From Aestuariivirgaceae bacterium (lineage in GTDB: Bacteria; Pseudomonadota; Alphaproteobacteria; Rhizobiales; Aestuariivirgaceae), in contig JANQIR010000117.1 in assembly GCA_028282065.1 (NCBI GenBank), positions 1 through 40,254 on the forward strand: a stretch of DNA of 40,254 nucleotides, in the 5' to 3' direction. Shown piece by piece: positions 1 through 7,899 of the stretch. A model generated the notes under the pieces. That model did not search any database and had not been told where the DNA came from. It was given only the letters and a program-made list of their open reading frames with translations. The stretch's first letter is position 1. Each line of letters starts with the position of its first letter. A program made the position numbers and the translations under genes.

Positions 1-350
1 AGTTCAAGGACGTCGCCGAGCGTCGCATCCGGCGTGACCGTCACCGGATTGACAACCATGCCGGACTCGAACTTCTTGACCTGCCGGACTTCATCCGCCT
101 GGGCTGCAACATCCATGTTGCGGTGGATCACGCCAAGCCCGCCCGCCTGGGCCATGGCGATCGCCATGCGGGCCTCCGTCACGGTATCCATGGCTGAGGA
201 AACAATCGGAATCGACAGCTCGATGTCACGCGTCAACCTGGTCCTTGTTACCACTTCAGCAGGCAGGACCTCCGACGCCGCAGGCTTCATGAGCACGTCG
301 TCAAATGTCAGATATTCTTCGAATGAATTTTGGCGCATTCCTGCCGCCAT
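1..350 (-). CDS. guaB: IMP dehydrogenase, N-terminal part (runs off the left edge)
   Basis: This is the first ~116 codons of inosine-5'-monophosphate dehydrogenase, the cytosolic NAD-dependent enzyme that makes XMP from IMP in guanine nucleotide synthesis. The reverse strand reads the family's N-terminal signature: [10 protein letters not shown], then [20 protein letters not shown] and [11 protein letters not shown], and enters the CBS-domain region ([18 protein letters not shown]) at the window edge. The catalytic Cys loop and C-terminal barrel lie outside. I chose the ATG at 350, preceded by GAGG; an in-frame ATG at 338 is the alternative. The next gene rightward is a small secreted protein on the same strand, 262 nt away, so guaB probably has its own promoter. 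Identification rests on strong motif recall of a very conserved family. Confidence 0.95.
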   Translation of the reverse strand, partial: MAAGMRQNSFEEYLTFDDVLMKPAASEVLPAEVVTRTRLTRDIELSIPIVSSAMDTVTEARMAIAMAQAGGLGVIHRNMDVAAQADEVRQVKKFESGMVVNPVTVTPDATLGDVLE

Positions 351-560
351 AGCCAACCTCGCATGGGTTTGTGGCCTGCAATTCGCGGCCTGCCCGGTAA
401 CACGCGGGCGCTGCGGCGCCATCGCGTTCGAATCCCCTGAATATCATCAGGTTGGCGGCTGTATCTAACACTATCGCGGCGGCAGGGAAAGCGGCACATA
501 ACACTTTTGCGTGGCATTGATCGCCGCAGGGGACGCAAGTGCCCATCACACAAAAGACAA

Positions 561-580
561 GGGAGCCGTTTGAGGCTCCC
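561..580 (-). terminator. Hairpin after the small secreted protein gene
   Basis: GGGAGCC and GGCTCCC form a 7-bp perfect stem with a 6-nt loop, 32 nt beyond the stop of the minus-strand gene ending at 613. Read on the minus strand it is followed by TTGTCTTTTG, a moderate T-rich stretch, so it is a plausible rho-independent terminator separating that gene from guaB. Confidence 0.6.
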
Positions 581-612
581 CTGCTTGCGGAATGGGATTT
601 GATCGTGGGTTC

Positions 613-936
613 CTACCACCAGTTGGCTTCGCACTGGTAATACTTGTGCCAATAGTAAGCCGAACCGCGGAAGATGGCCTTGCGCTTGTAGTAGTAGCAG
701 CCGCCGGGATGCGCACCGTAGAAGCCACCACCGCGACGGCGGAAACCACGATTGCGGCGATAGAAACGATAGCCCCTGCGCGCGCCTGCCTTTTGGACCG
801 TTGCTATAGCAGCGTCGGCTACAACAGCGTTCTGGATCCCCGCGTTGATGGTCGCCGCCTGGGCAGCGGTGCCCGTTGCGGCAATTGACATCGCCCCAAG
901 GGCAATGGCCGTCAGTGCAATCAGATTGGTTTTCAT
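613..936 (-). CDS. Small secreted cationic Arg/Tyr/Gly-rich protein, function unknown
   Basis: A 107-residue protein. Residues 1-32 are a clear Sec signal peptide (MKTNLIALTAIALGAM..., ending AQA-A). The mature part has a short Ala/Val-rich segment and then a strongly basic, aromatic tail with GYRFYRRNRGFRRRGGG followed by Tyr-, Trp- and Cys-containing sequence (GGCYYYKRK, YYQCEANWW). Two cysteines could form a disulfide after export. I chose the ATG at 936 because GGAGG lies 7-8 nt upstream; an earlier in-frame ATG at 951 sits before that site. A hairpin terminator follows at 561-580, so it looks monocistronic. I do not recognise the family. It recalls the two Arg-tailed secreted proteins at 22956 and 34619 only in being small, exported and Arg-rich; the repeat pattern is different. 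Confidence 0.75.
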   Translation of the reverse strand: MKTNLIALTAIALGAMSIAATGTAAQAATINAGIQNAVVADAAIATVQKAGARRGYRFYRRNRGFRRRGGGFYGAHPGGCYYYKRKAIFRGSAYYWHKYYQCEANWW

Positions 937-1061
937 CGGTTTGTCCTCCATTCGATGACCAGTTGACGATGATCAACTTCGATGGAGGGGAACCTACCCA
1001 TCCCGGCTTCAGGCCGATGTGCATTCGATCACATAGCAATCACACAGATCGGAACTTACTG

Positions 1062-1811
1062 TCAGGGGACCTCCCTGATGGCATCTGAACCGCCGCGAAA
1101 TCCACTCGCCAATACGTAAAGTTCCGCCGAGTCGTCCCGGCTGGCGGCAGGTTTGACGTGTTTTACGGTTCGGAAGTTCTTCTTCATGCTGGCCAGCAGT
1201 TCGTTCTCCGTCCCACCACGCAGTACCTTGCAAAGAAAGGTCCCGCCGGGAGCCAATGTCTGGCATGCGAAGTCCAGCGCATCTTCGCACAAGCTCATTA
1301 TCTTCAGGTGGTCGGTCTGGCGGTGTCCGGTGGCATGCGCCGCCATATCGGAAATCACGATATCGGCCTGAGGCGCCCCCAATTCCTCCAAGAGGGCGGC
1401 CATGGCGTGTTCGTTGTAAAAGTCTGCCTTCATCGCTGTTACGCCGGCGATCGGCTCCATGCCGTGCAGGTCGATGGCGACGACACGGCCCTCACCTTCA
1501 GCGGAGCGAACGCGTTCCGCCGCCACCTGCGACCAGCCGCCCGGAGCGGCACCAAGATCAACGACCCTGGCCCCCGGTTTCAGGAAAGCGAACCGGTCGT
1601 CCAGTTCGGCCAGCTTGAAGGCTGCCCGCGAGCGGTAGCCCCGGCGCTTTGCCTCTGCGACATATGGGTCGTTGAGCTGGCGCTCGAGCCAACGGCGCGA
1701 AGAGTTGGTTCTGCCCTTGGCGGTCTTGACCCGTTGCTTCAGGCGCCGGTCACCGCGGCCTGACGAACGTTGCGGCCGACGCGGGCCGTTCGTATCATTC
1801 CGACCGGTCAT
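1062..1811 (-). CDS. rlmE: 23S rRNA (uridine 2'-O)-methyltransferase RlmE/FtsJ
   Basis: A 249-residue SAM-dependent methyltransferase of the RrmJ/FtsJ family, which 2'-O-methylates U2552 in the A-loop of 23S rRNA in the late 50S particle. Visible are a basic N-terminal extension (RNDTNGPRRPQRSSGRG...), a SAM-binding motif DLGAAPGGW near residues 85-93, and the family's K-D-K-E tetrad at K66 (RAAFKL), D155 (DIVISDMA), K195 (FLCKVL) and E230 (AELYVLA). The start is decided by the ribosome site: GGAGG directly abuts the ATG at 1820, whereas the ATG at 1811 has 9-nt spacing, so I use 1811. It overlaps the 3' end of ppx by 17 nt and is surely co-transcribed and probably translationally coupled with it. 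The extended basic N-terminus is usual in rhizobial homologues, from memory. Confidence 0.95.
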   Translation of the reverse strand: MTGRNDTNGPRRPQRSSGRGDRRLKQRVKTAKGRTNSSRRWLERQLNDPYVAEAKRRGYRSRAAFKLAELDDRFAFLKPGARVVDLGAAPGGWSQVAAERVRSAEGEGRVVAIDLHGMEPIAGVTAMKADFYNEHAMAALLEELGAPQADIVISDMAAHATGHRQTDHLKIMSLCEDALDFACQTLAPGGTFLCKVLRGGTENELLASMKKNFRTVKHVKPAASRDDSAELYVLASGFRGGSDAIREVP

Positions 1812-2916
1812 AGACGCCATCCTCCATCATCATCTTCGCCAGAATTCCCTCACGCAAACCGCGATCGGCAACTCTGATACGCCCGGCCGGCCAGATCGTT
1901 CGGATTTCCTCCAGAATTGCACACCCCGCCAACACGAGATCCGCGCGTTCCCTGCCGATACATGGTGACAGTGCCCTTTCATCGTACGGCATGGACAGGA
2001 GTTCCGCAGTCACTCTCTCGATATCGCCTGTTTGCAGCCAGCACCCATCAACTTTGGAGCGGTCGTACCGTTTGAGGTTGAGGTGCACACCACAAATGGT
2101 GGTCACGGTTCCTGACGTGCCAAGCAGATGTCCCGGCACAGGTGCAAAGGAGGCATCGCGCAAAACACCCGCGAACTCCTGCAGGCGTGGCCGGACATGC
2201 TCGCGCATCATGCGGAATTCACCGGCAGATACTTCCTTGCCGCCGAACAGCTCCGCTATCGTAACAACGCCAACCGGGATGGAAACCCAGCGCTCCAACG
2301 TGTGCCTGCCGGCGTTGATCGTGAGCCAGGTTATCTCCGTCGACCCACCGCCAATATCAAACACCAGGACAGTCTTGACCGTGGTATCGATCAGTGGAGC
2401 GGCACCAGCAACCGCCAGCCGTGCCTCGGTTTCACGGTCAACAATTTCCAGGGCAAGGCCGGTTTCCTGCTCCACCCTGTCCAGAAATTCAAAGCCGTTT
2501 TCGGCAACCCTGCAGGCTTCCGTGGCGATGAGGCGGAAGCGTGGCACGTTCCACCATTTCAGCTTGTTGGCGCAAACACGCAAGGCGCTCACTGTGCGCA
2601 GCATGGCCTGTTCCGACAACTTGCCTGTCAGGCTGGTGCCTTCGCCAAGCCGGACGATACGGGAAAACGCATCCACTACGGTAAAGCCGGTTGGCGAAGG
2701 AATAGCTAGAAGCAGCCTGCAGTTGTTGGTCCCAAGATCCAATGCCCCGTAAAGGTCGAGATCTTGTTCCCTCAGGGCCAACTGCTGAGCCGATTTGCGC
2801 GCAAAACCGTTGCCGCCGTTTCCGGCGGACGGCATTTCACGCGTCTTTCGCGGCGCAGGGCCGCGTTTGTGACGCGCCGGTTGCGGGACATTTCCCGCGC
2901 TGGAGCGCGTATCCAC
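1795..2916 (-). CDS. ppx: Exopolyphosphatase / pppGpp phosphatase (Ppx/GppA family)
   Basis: A 373-residue member of the ASKHA-fold Ppx/GppA family, which hydrolyses terminal phosphates of inorganic polyphosphate and/or converts pppGpp to ppGpp in the cytosol. The two phosphate-binding loops are present: ALDLGTNNCRLLL at about residues 58-70 and VFDIGGGSTEI at about 185-195, with the catalytic-region segment VDRETEARLAVAG between them. Only the two core domains are present; the long C-terminal HD-like domain of E. coli Ppx/GppA is missing, as in many alphaproteobacteria. The first ~50 residues are low-complexity and basic. The start is uncertain: the frame opens with GTG at 2916, and an ATG at 2835 is possible; the conserved part begins near residue 54. 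Overlaps rlmE downstream. Confidence 0.92.
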   Translation of the reverse strand: MDTRSSAGNVPQPARHKRGPAPRKTREMPSAGNGGNGFARKSAQQLALREQDLDLYGALDLGTNNCRLLLAIPSPTGFTVVDAFSRIVRLGEGTSLTGKLSEQAMLRTVSALRVCANKLKWWNVPRFRLIATEACRVAENGFEFLDRVEQETGLALEIVDRETEARLAVAGAAPLIDTTVKTVLVFDIGGGSTEITWLTINAGRHTLERWVSIPVGVVTIAELFGGKEVSAGEFRMMREHVRPRLQEFAGVLRDASFAPVPGHLLGTSGTVTTICGVHLNLKRYDRSKVDGCWLQTGDIERVTAELLSMPYDERALSPCIGRERADLVLAGCAILEEIRTIWPAGRIRVADRGLREGILAKMMMEDGVYDRSE

Positions 2917-3079
2917 GTCTAATCCATCCCGCAGCGGCGACCGGTCAGCAGATGCTGTGCCTGCATACGTACCCGCATGGCGCCTGGCTGCATAAGTCTT
3001 ACGTTACCGACAGTCTAACAGGTGCCAGCCGATCCTGCCAAACGGAAACGCCGCGCATTATGTGGACACTCTGCGGGGC

Positions 3080-3091
3080 CCGGTTAACCGG
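3080..3091. repeat. 12-bp perfect palindrome CCGGTTAACCGG
   Basis: A 12-bp perfect palindrome centred 50 nt upstream of the histidine kinase start at 3136. It contains TTAACC, a CtrA half-site sequence, followed after 7 nt by TTAT rather than TTAA. It could be an operator; no regulator can be assigned. Confidence 0.4.
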
Positions 3092-3135
3092 TCATTATTG
3101 CCTTTCTGCTAGCAGTGAACGGTGGGAGTATATCA

Positions 3136-4044
3136 ATGCGGACATTTGGTAAGCACTGGTTCAAAGACGGCTCACTGATGGCGGAATTTTCCGACCACCT
3201 GGGGAATAACGTCACACGGCACAAATCCGGTATCGCGCTGAGCGCTGCGAAGGTCGAAGCCGAACTGGCGTCCAAGGCCAAGTCCGAGTTCATCGCAAAT
3301 ATGAGCCATGAGCTGCGAACGCCGCTGAACGCCATTATCGGATTTTCCGACATGCTGAGCACAATGAAGCAGGTCGAGGCCGAACGCGTTCACCAGTATT
3401 CCGGTTATATCAAGGAAGCCGCCGAACACCTGCTGGCGCTGATCAACGGGATTCTGGATGTGTCGAAAATTCAGGCCGGCAAGCTAAGGGTCGACCCGGA
3501 GATCATTGATCTGCGGGGGATCATCGACAGCTGCTATTTGATCATTGAGGCCAAGGCCAAGGAGAAGGACATTTCGATCTCATGCGAGATCGCCGATGAT
3601 GTTCCGAAGATCCATGCCGATCCGCTCAGGTTAAAGCAGATCCTGATCAACCTGCTGAGCAATTCGGTCAAGTTCACAAGCAAGGCGGGTCACGTGGAGC
3701 TGCAGGTGGCGCTGCGGGAGAAAGGTGTCGTACGGATAACCATTGCCGACACCGGCGCCGGCATGACGCCTTCGGAGATCGATACTGCCCTGCAGCCGTT
3801 TGGACAGGTCGACAGCAGCCGCAACAAGGCGCAGGAAGGGACCGGACTTGGACTGCCGATATCTGCCGCTTTGGTACGTATGCATGGCGGTACGCTGAAA
3901 ATCCACAGCGAAAAGGGCGAAGGCACGACCATTCACGTCGACCTTCCCGTCGGCTCAAGTTCCAATGACGCAAACCATCAGTTGGACTCGCATCAAGGCC
4001 ATGACCGCGTCCAATCACCACAAGCACCCTCGCTACGGCACTAG
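3136..4044 (+). CDS. Soluble sensor histidine kinase without a recognisable sensor domain
   Basis: A 302-residue histidine kinase with HisKA and HATPase_c domains. The H-box [18 protein letters not shown] places the phosphorylated His at about residue 58; the N-box ([16 protein letters not shown]), G1 ([10 protein letters not shown]) and G2 (GTGLGLPIS) boxes are all intact, so it should be an active autokinase. There is no transmembrane segment, PAS or receiver domain; only ~45 residues precede the HisKA helix. The frame is open from a GTG at 3115, but GGTGGGAG at 3121-3128 gives 7-nt spacing to the ATG at 3136, which I take as the start. The HerA-type ATPase starts 5 nt after the stop, so the two form an operon. 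No response regulator is adjacent. The H-box region resembles the PleC/DivJ class of alphaproteobacterial kinases, but the partner cannot be named from the sequence. Confidence 0.9.
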   Translation: MRTFGKHWFKDGSLMAEFSDHLGNNVTRHKSGIALSAAKVEAELASKAKSEFIANMSHELRTPLNAIIGFSDMLSTMKQVEAERVHQYSGYIKEAAEHLLALINGILDVSKIQAGKLRVDPEIIDLRGIIDSCYLIIEAKAKEKDISISCEIADDVPKIHADPLRLKQILINLLSNSVKFTSKAGHVELQVALREKGVVRITIADTGAGMTPSEIDTALQPFGQVDSSRNKAQEGTGLGLPISAALVRMHGGTLKIHSEKGEGTTIHVDLPVGSSSNDANHQLDSHQGHDRVQSPQAPSLRH

Positions 4045-4049
4045 ATCTC

Positions 4050-6200
4050 ATGCAACAACACGTACCTCCGCCATCTTCATCTCAGCCGACCAACGGTGCT
4101 CTGGCCCCAAGGCCCGAATTCGAACGCATCGGCCGGATCGTTGCCGTGACGGGCGCCCATGCCGTCATCCTGCTTGATGCCGATGCTTCAGAACCCGGCT
4201 CACTGGACAATCACGGCCCGGAAATCGGCACTTTGCTGAAGGTCGACAACCAACCTTCAATCGCTCTGGCACTGGTTTCGGCGCTGAGCTCTCCCATGCC
4301 GTCGAACTCGGAGAGCGAGCAGGAAATGCGGATCGTTGAGGTGGAGTTCATTGGCGAACTCCCGAAGGACGACGAGGGAAATCCGACATTCTTCAGGCGC
4401 GGGATTTCCTGCTATCCAAGCCTGGGCAATGTGGTGTGCCTGGCCAACAAGCATGAACTGGCAATGGCGTATGCCTGCGACTCGGAGCGCTCGATCCGCA
4501 TCGGTCACATTCAGCAGGACAACTCCATACCGGCAATGGTGAAAATTGATGAGCTCCTGGGCAAGCACTTCGCGGTGCTCGGCACCACCGGAACCGGCAA
4601 ATCCTGTTCGGTTGCCCTCATCCTAAGACGGATACTGGAAAAAAATCCCCAGGCTCACATTCTGCTGCTGGATGTCCACCGGGAATATGCCTCCTCTTTC
4701 AAGGGGGTTTCCGAAGTCATTCAACCGGACAATATGAACCTGCCGTTCTGGTTGCTGAACTTCGAAGAAATCGTCGAAATCCTGATCGGCCATCATGCAA
4801 ACCGCGAAACAGACATTGAGATCCTGCGTGAACTGATACCGCTGGCAAAACTGCGATACATGTCCAACCAGCGCAAGGATCGGGCAGCCACACTTCTCCA
4901 AAGGGACAATGCCGATGGGCAAAACGTCGGCATAGACACGCCCGTGCCGTATCGTTCTTCCGATCTTGTCGCCTTACTGGACGAGCACATTGGCCGGCTT
5001 GATCTTAAAGGCGGGCTGGCTCCCTACAAACGGCTCAAGGCGCGTGTCGAGACGATTTCGCGCGATCCGCGTTTTGCCTTCATGTTCGGCAGCTTGACGA
5101 TCCAGGACACGATGGCCGAAGTGATCGGGCGGATATTCCGGATTCCGGTCGACGGCAAACCCATCACAATTCTGGAGCTTGGCGGGTTGCCATCTGAAAT
5201 CATCAACGTCGTCGTTTCGGTTTTGGCCCGCATGGCGTTCGACTTCGGCGTTTACAGCGGCGGCCGCGTGCCAATCACATTCGTCTGCGAAGAAGCGCAT
5301 CGTTATGTGCCGATCGACCAGACAAGCGGATTTGAGCCGACAAAGCGCGCTATTTCGCGAATTGCCAAAGAAGGCCGCAAATATGGTGTGTCTTTGTGCA
5401 TCGTCTCGCAGCGGCCGGCGGAACTGGATCCAACCATCCTTTCTCAATGTAACACCATCTTTTCCATGCGGTTATCGAACGAACGCGACCAGGAAATCCT
5501 CAAAGCAGGCGTTTCAGACGCGGCCGCCAGTCTGCTTGAATTCATGCCGACAATGGGTGCAGGCGAGGCAATAACGTTCGGAGAAGGCGTCGCACTGCCG
5601 ACCAGGATTGCATTTGACCGGCTGCCAGAAGATGCACTGCCGAAAAGTAACACCGCATCGTTTACCGAAGGGTGGGCGAATGACGTACCCGATAGCGGCT
5701 TCCTTCTGTCTGTTGTCGCACGCTGGCGCCATCAGGATCACACGATGCCTATGCAGGAAAACACAGTGCCGGCAGCAGCCATGCTACATCAATCGGCCCC
5801 ATTGGATCAGCAACAATCGCCCGTCCAGGCACAAGCGGCAGTACCGGGGCACACTCCAGCCGTAATGGCACCGCAAGGCCAGCCCGCGCAGAGCCCAGCG
5901 GCCATGCCGCCACAACCTGCCGCCGTGCCACATGCACCGCCTGTTGGCGTACCGCATGCACCGCCTGCTGCAGCCGCCGCACCAGGTTCTTCCGGCATCA
6001 TGCCGCCCGACCAGCGTGCGGCGGTCATACAGGCGGCGCTTCAGGCACAGACAGGCAATGGTCATGCGCAACCGGTGCCTCAACAGCAGCAAGCCGCCGT
6101 GGCCGCTGCGCCGCCTCCTGCACCAGCGCCTGCCGCACAAGCGACCGACGCCGAAGGAAAGCAAAGCCTAGCCGCACTCCTGAAACAGTTCAGGAACTGA
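4050..6200 (+). CDS. HerA/DUF87-family hexameric ATPase with a disordered Pro/Ala/Gln-rich tail
   Basis: A 716-residue P-loop ATPase of the HerA/FtsK superfamily. An N-terminal beta-barrel-like part (about 20-170; FERIGRIVAVTGAHAVI) precedes Walker A GTTGTGKS at residues 178-185, LLLDVHREYASSF just after, the Walker B strand ITFVCEEAHRYVP near 408-420 and a sensor-type segment SLCIVSQRPAELDP at about 449-462. This matches DUF87 ATPases, which act as DNA translocases with nucleases or as uncharacterised motors. Residues ~570-705 are a low-complexity linker very rich in Pro, Ala and Gln, ending in a short conserved-looking helix (GKQSLAALLKQFRN). Co-transcribed with the histidine kinase 5 nt upstream; no NurA-like nuclease is next to it, so a DNA end-resection role is not supported by context. 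Specific function unknown. Confidence 0.88.
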   Translation: MQQHVPPPSSSQPTNGALAPRPEFERIGRIVAVTGAHAVILLDADASEPGSLDNHGPEIGTLLKVDNQPSIALALVSALSSPMPSNSESEQEMRIVEVEFIGELPKDDEGNPTFFRRGISCYPSLGNVVCLANKHELAMAYACDSERSIRIGHIQQDNSIPAMVKIDELLGKHFAVLGTTGTGKSCSVALILRRILEKNPQAHILLLDVHREYASSFKGVSEVIQPDNMNLPFWLLNFEEIVEILIGHHANRETDIEILRELIPLAKLRYMSNQRKDRAATLLQRDNADGQNVGIDTPVPYRSSDLVALLDEHIGRLDLKGGLAPYKRLKARVETISRDPRFAFMFGSLTIQDTMAEVIGRIFRIPVDGKPITILELGGLPSEIINVVVSVLARMAFDFGVYSGGRVPITFVCEEAHRYVPIDQTSGFEPTKRAISRIAKEGRKYGVSLCIVSQRPAELDPTILSQCNTIFSMRLSNERDQEILKAGVSDAAASLLEFMPTMGAGEAITFGEGVALPTRIAFDRLPEDALPKSNTASFTEGWANDVPDSGFLLSVVARWRHQDHTMPMQENTVPAAAMLHQSAPLDQQQSPVQAQAAVPGHTPAVMAPQGQPAQSPAAMPPQPAAVPHAPPVGVPHAPPAAAAAPGSSGIMPPDQRAAVIQAALQAQTGNGHAQPVPQQQQAAVAAAPPPAPAPAAQATDAEGKQSLAALLKQFRN

Positions 6201-6305
6201 ACCAACCGGGCTGCAGCCTGGCGCGCTCACCGGTAAACGTCCCAAGGCAGCCATCATATCCGGCTGAGGGCATTGGATCTGCGTTTATCGCAAGGTCGCG
6301 TGAGG

Positions 6306-6899
6306 CTACTTCCTGCCCGCTTTGGTAAGTTCGTCACGTGCCTGCCGGGCCGCTTTTTCGAACGCCGCCCGGGACTGCTCCAAAGCCTCGCTCATCGCAC
6401 CCCACGACGCCATGCCGGCCTTGCGAAGTTCCTCGAACTGGGACTCGGCCCTCTTTGCTTCGTCCTTGAAGCGGGCTGCGGCGGCTTCGGCTTCGCCTTT
6501 GTTGGCCTCATGCATCTGAGAGGCTTTGGCCATGAAGTCATCCATCATTGCCTGCCAGGACTTCAGCTGGGCGGTGGCCTGCGCCTCGAAGGTTGCCTGG
6601 TGACTCTTTGCCGTTTCGACCCATTTGGCCAGTTCGGGCTGAAACTCTTCCCAAGCCTGTTCGATTGTGCGCCGGGCTTCCATGATTGCGCCTTCACCCT
6701 GCTCCTGCACGAGCGAAATCTGCTTCTCGCAGTCACCCAACCAACCCTGGAATTTGCTGACAGAGGCTTGCGCATCCTCACGCATCCGATCGTCTAGCGA
6801 GCTCACTTGCGCTTCCAACGCCTTGAGCGCAGCGGCCATTTCGTCCAGGCGTGCCTTGGCCCAGTCCACAAACAGGTCGATCCGGCTTTGCTCCGTCAT
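6306..6899 (-). CDS. Coiled-coil protein of unknown function
   Basis: A 197-residue, almost entirely alpha-helical, charged protein with no signal peptide, membrane segment or cysteine-rich motif beyond one Cys. Heptad-like patterns run through most of the length (RLDEMAAALKALEAQVSSL..., AAAARFKDEAKRAESQFEEL...). It is rich in Ala, Glu, Lys and Gln, as in cytoplasmic rod-like or apolipoprotein-like proteins. The start is the ATG at 6899 (MTEQSRIDL), preceded by GGAAGGAGAAGGACC, a strong ribosome site; the open frame extends 11 codons upstream but that part is not needed. It is divergent from the DUF883-like gene, and the gap between them holds a CtrA-type box at 7005-7020. It converges with the HerA-type gene. 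I do not recognise the family. Confidence 0.8.
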   Translation of the reverse strand: MTEQSRIDLFVDWAKARLDEMAAALKALEAQVSSLDDRMREDAQASVSKFQGWLGDCEKQISLVQEQGEGAIMEARRTIEQAWEEFQPELAKWVETAKSHQATFEAQATAQLKSWQAMMDDFMAKASQMHEANKGEAEAAAARFKDEAKRAESQFEELRKAGMASWGAMSEALEQSRAAFEKAARQARDELTKAGRK

Positions 6900-7004
6900 G
6901 GTCCTTCTCCTTCCGAACGCCAACTGCCCCACGTTGCGGTGAACGTTTCTTGCCTGGATGCTTCATGTTCCGGACCGGACAGCACCGCACCGGCTCGACA
7001 CAGG

Positions 7005-7020
7005 TTAACCAAATGTTAAC
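7005..7020. promoter_or_regulatory. Candidate CtrA box TTAA-N7-TTAAC
   Basis: The bases at 7005-7008 are TTAA, seven bases follow, and 7016-7020 are TTAAC, an exact match to the CtrA full-site consensus of alphaproteobacteria (TTAA-N7-TTAAC). It also forms an inverted repeat GGTTAAC-N5-GTTAACC at 7003-7021. It lies in the 186-nt gap between divergent genes starting at 6899 (minus) and about 7086 (plus), so it could serve either. The match is seen; occupancy by CtrA is inferred. Confidence 0.5.
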
Positions 7021-7085
7021 CGCATCGTTCAGCCGGGCCGCAATCCCTGATAAACCGGATGATGGGGCACCCGTTAGTGGTGATT

Positions 7086-7388
7086 ATGATGGCAGGACGC
7101 GACCGTCTGCGCAAACAGCTGGAAGAACTGCGCGCCGAGATGCGCTCGCTTAAGGAAGCGCAGGAAAAGGCCGGCAGACAAAACCCTCCCGAATCTGCTG
7201 ATGCCAAACAACAGGCTCAGGATACGTCCGGACCCGAGCTTCAGGCAGCGGACGAGACATTCGATCTCGAACAATCCCTGAAAGATCTGGCCGATATCGG
7301 CGAGAAAGAGATCGCGGCAAATCCGATACCCGCAGTGGCCGTCGCCTTTTTTCTGGGGCTGGTGGTCGGCCGCTTGTCACGAGTGTGA
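7086..7388 (+). CDS. DUF883/ElaB-YqjD-like membrane-anchored protein
   Basis: A protein of about 100 residues with a charged N-terminal helix (RLRKQLEELRAEMRSLKEA), an acidic middle, and a C-terminal hydrophobic anchor AVAVAFFLGLVVGRL. This is the layout of E. coli ElaB/YqjD/YgaM (DUF883), stationary-phase inner-membrane proteins reported to bind ribosomes. The start is uncertain: in-frame ATGs occur at 7059, 7086 and 7089, none with a strong ribosome site; I use 7086. It is followed 10 nt later by a YqjE-like gene, the same neighbour order as yqjD-yqjE in E. coli, which supports the assignment. First gene of a four-gene membrane-protein run. Confidence 0.75.
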   Translation: MMAGRDRLRKQLEELRAEMRSLKEAQEKAGRQNPPESADAKQQAQDTSGPELQAADETFDLEQSLKDLADIGEKEIAANPIPAVAVAFFLGLVVGRLSRV

Positions 7389-7398
7389 GGACAAGTGA

Positions 7399-7890
7399 AT
7401 GAATGCCATGTCACGGAACCTGCAACTCCTGTTTCGCAGCGAACGCGTGCTGACAGAGGCACGCATCAAACTCACAACCCGAAAGCTGATCCTCGGCGTA
7501 GTTGCCGGTATCGCCGGCCTGTTCGCCTGGGGCATGTTGAATATCGCCGCTTATTTCGCCCTTGAGCCGGTAACGGGAAAGGCCTGGGCGGCCGCAATCG
7601 CCGGCGGTGTGGACATCGCAATTGCCGCGATCCTCGTAGCAATCGCCCAGAACCTGCAACCGGCCCCGGAAGAGGACATGGTGCGTGAAGTGCGCGACAT
7701 GGCGCTTGGCGAGATCGGCAACGAGGTGGAAAACGTACAGGCGAGGCTGATGCAGCTGCGCGACGACGTGGTCGGTGTACGCACCAGCATTTCACAGTTC
7801 GTGAACCGGCCACTCGATGCCTTGTCGCCTGCCCTGATCGGCCCGGCGCTTGCCGCTGTCACCAAGCTCGTCAAATCAAACAAGAACTGA
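7399..7890 (+). CDS. YqjE / phage-holin-superfamily-like inner membrane protein
   Basis: A 163-residue protein. Residues ~1-28 form an amphipathic helix (NLQLLFRSERVLTEARIKL), followed by two transmembrane segments at about 30-52 (LILGVVAGIAGLFAWGMLNI) and 62-84 (AWAAAIAGGVDIAIAAILV), and a cytoplasmic acidic helical tail (EVRDMALGEIGNEVENVQARL). This matches proteins annotated as phage holin family/YqjE, which are chromosomal envelope proteins and not phage lysis genes. The ATG at 7399 is preceded by GAGG with about 9-nt spacing. It sits between the DUF883-like gene and the AI-2E-family gene with gaps of 10 and 9 nt, so it is in an operon. Function unknown. Confidence 0.75.
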   Translation: MNAMSRNLQLLFRSERVLTEARIKLTTRKLILGVVAGIAGLFAWGMLNIAAYFALEPVTGKAWAAAIAGGVDIAIAAILVAIAQNLQPAPEEDMVREVRDMALGEIGNEVENVQARLMQLRDDVVGVRTSISQFVNRPLDALSPALIGPALAAVTKLVKSNKN

Positions 7891-7899
7891 CGGCAATCC

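Noticed and set aside
34-468. Plus-strand open frame of 144 codons at the left edge
   Set aside because: It is antisense to guaB, whose conserved protein sequence is unmistakable on the minus strand.
308-1039. A long open frame (243 codons) on the minus strand across the small secreted gene
   Set aside because: It is out of frame with the signal-peptide gene at 613-936 and with the guaB start, has very high Arg/Cys/Ser content, and has no ribosome site; it is a shadow of GC-rich sequence.
7399-7890. Phage lysis cassette suggested by the holin-like gene
   Set aside because: No endolysin or other phage gene is nearby; the DUF883-YqjE order matches a chromosomal envelope gene pair.
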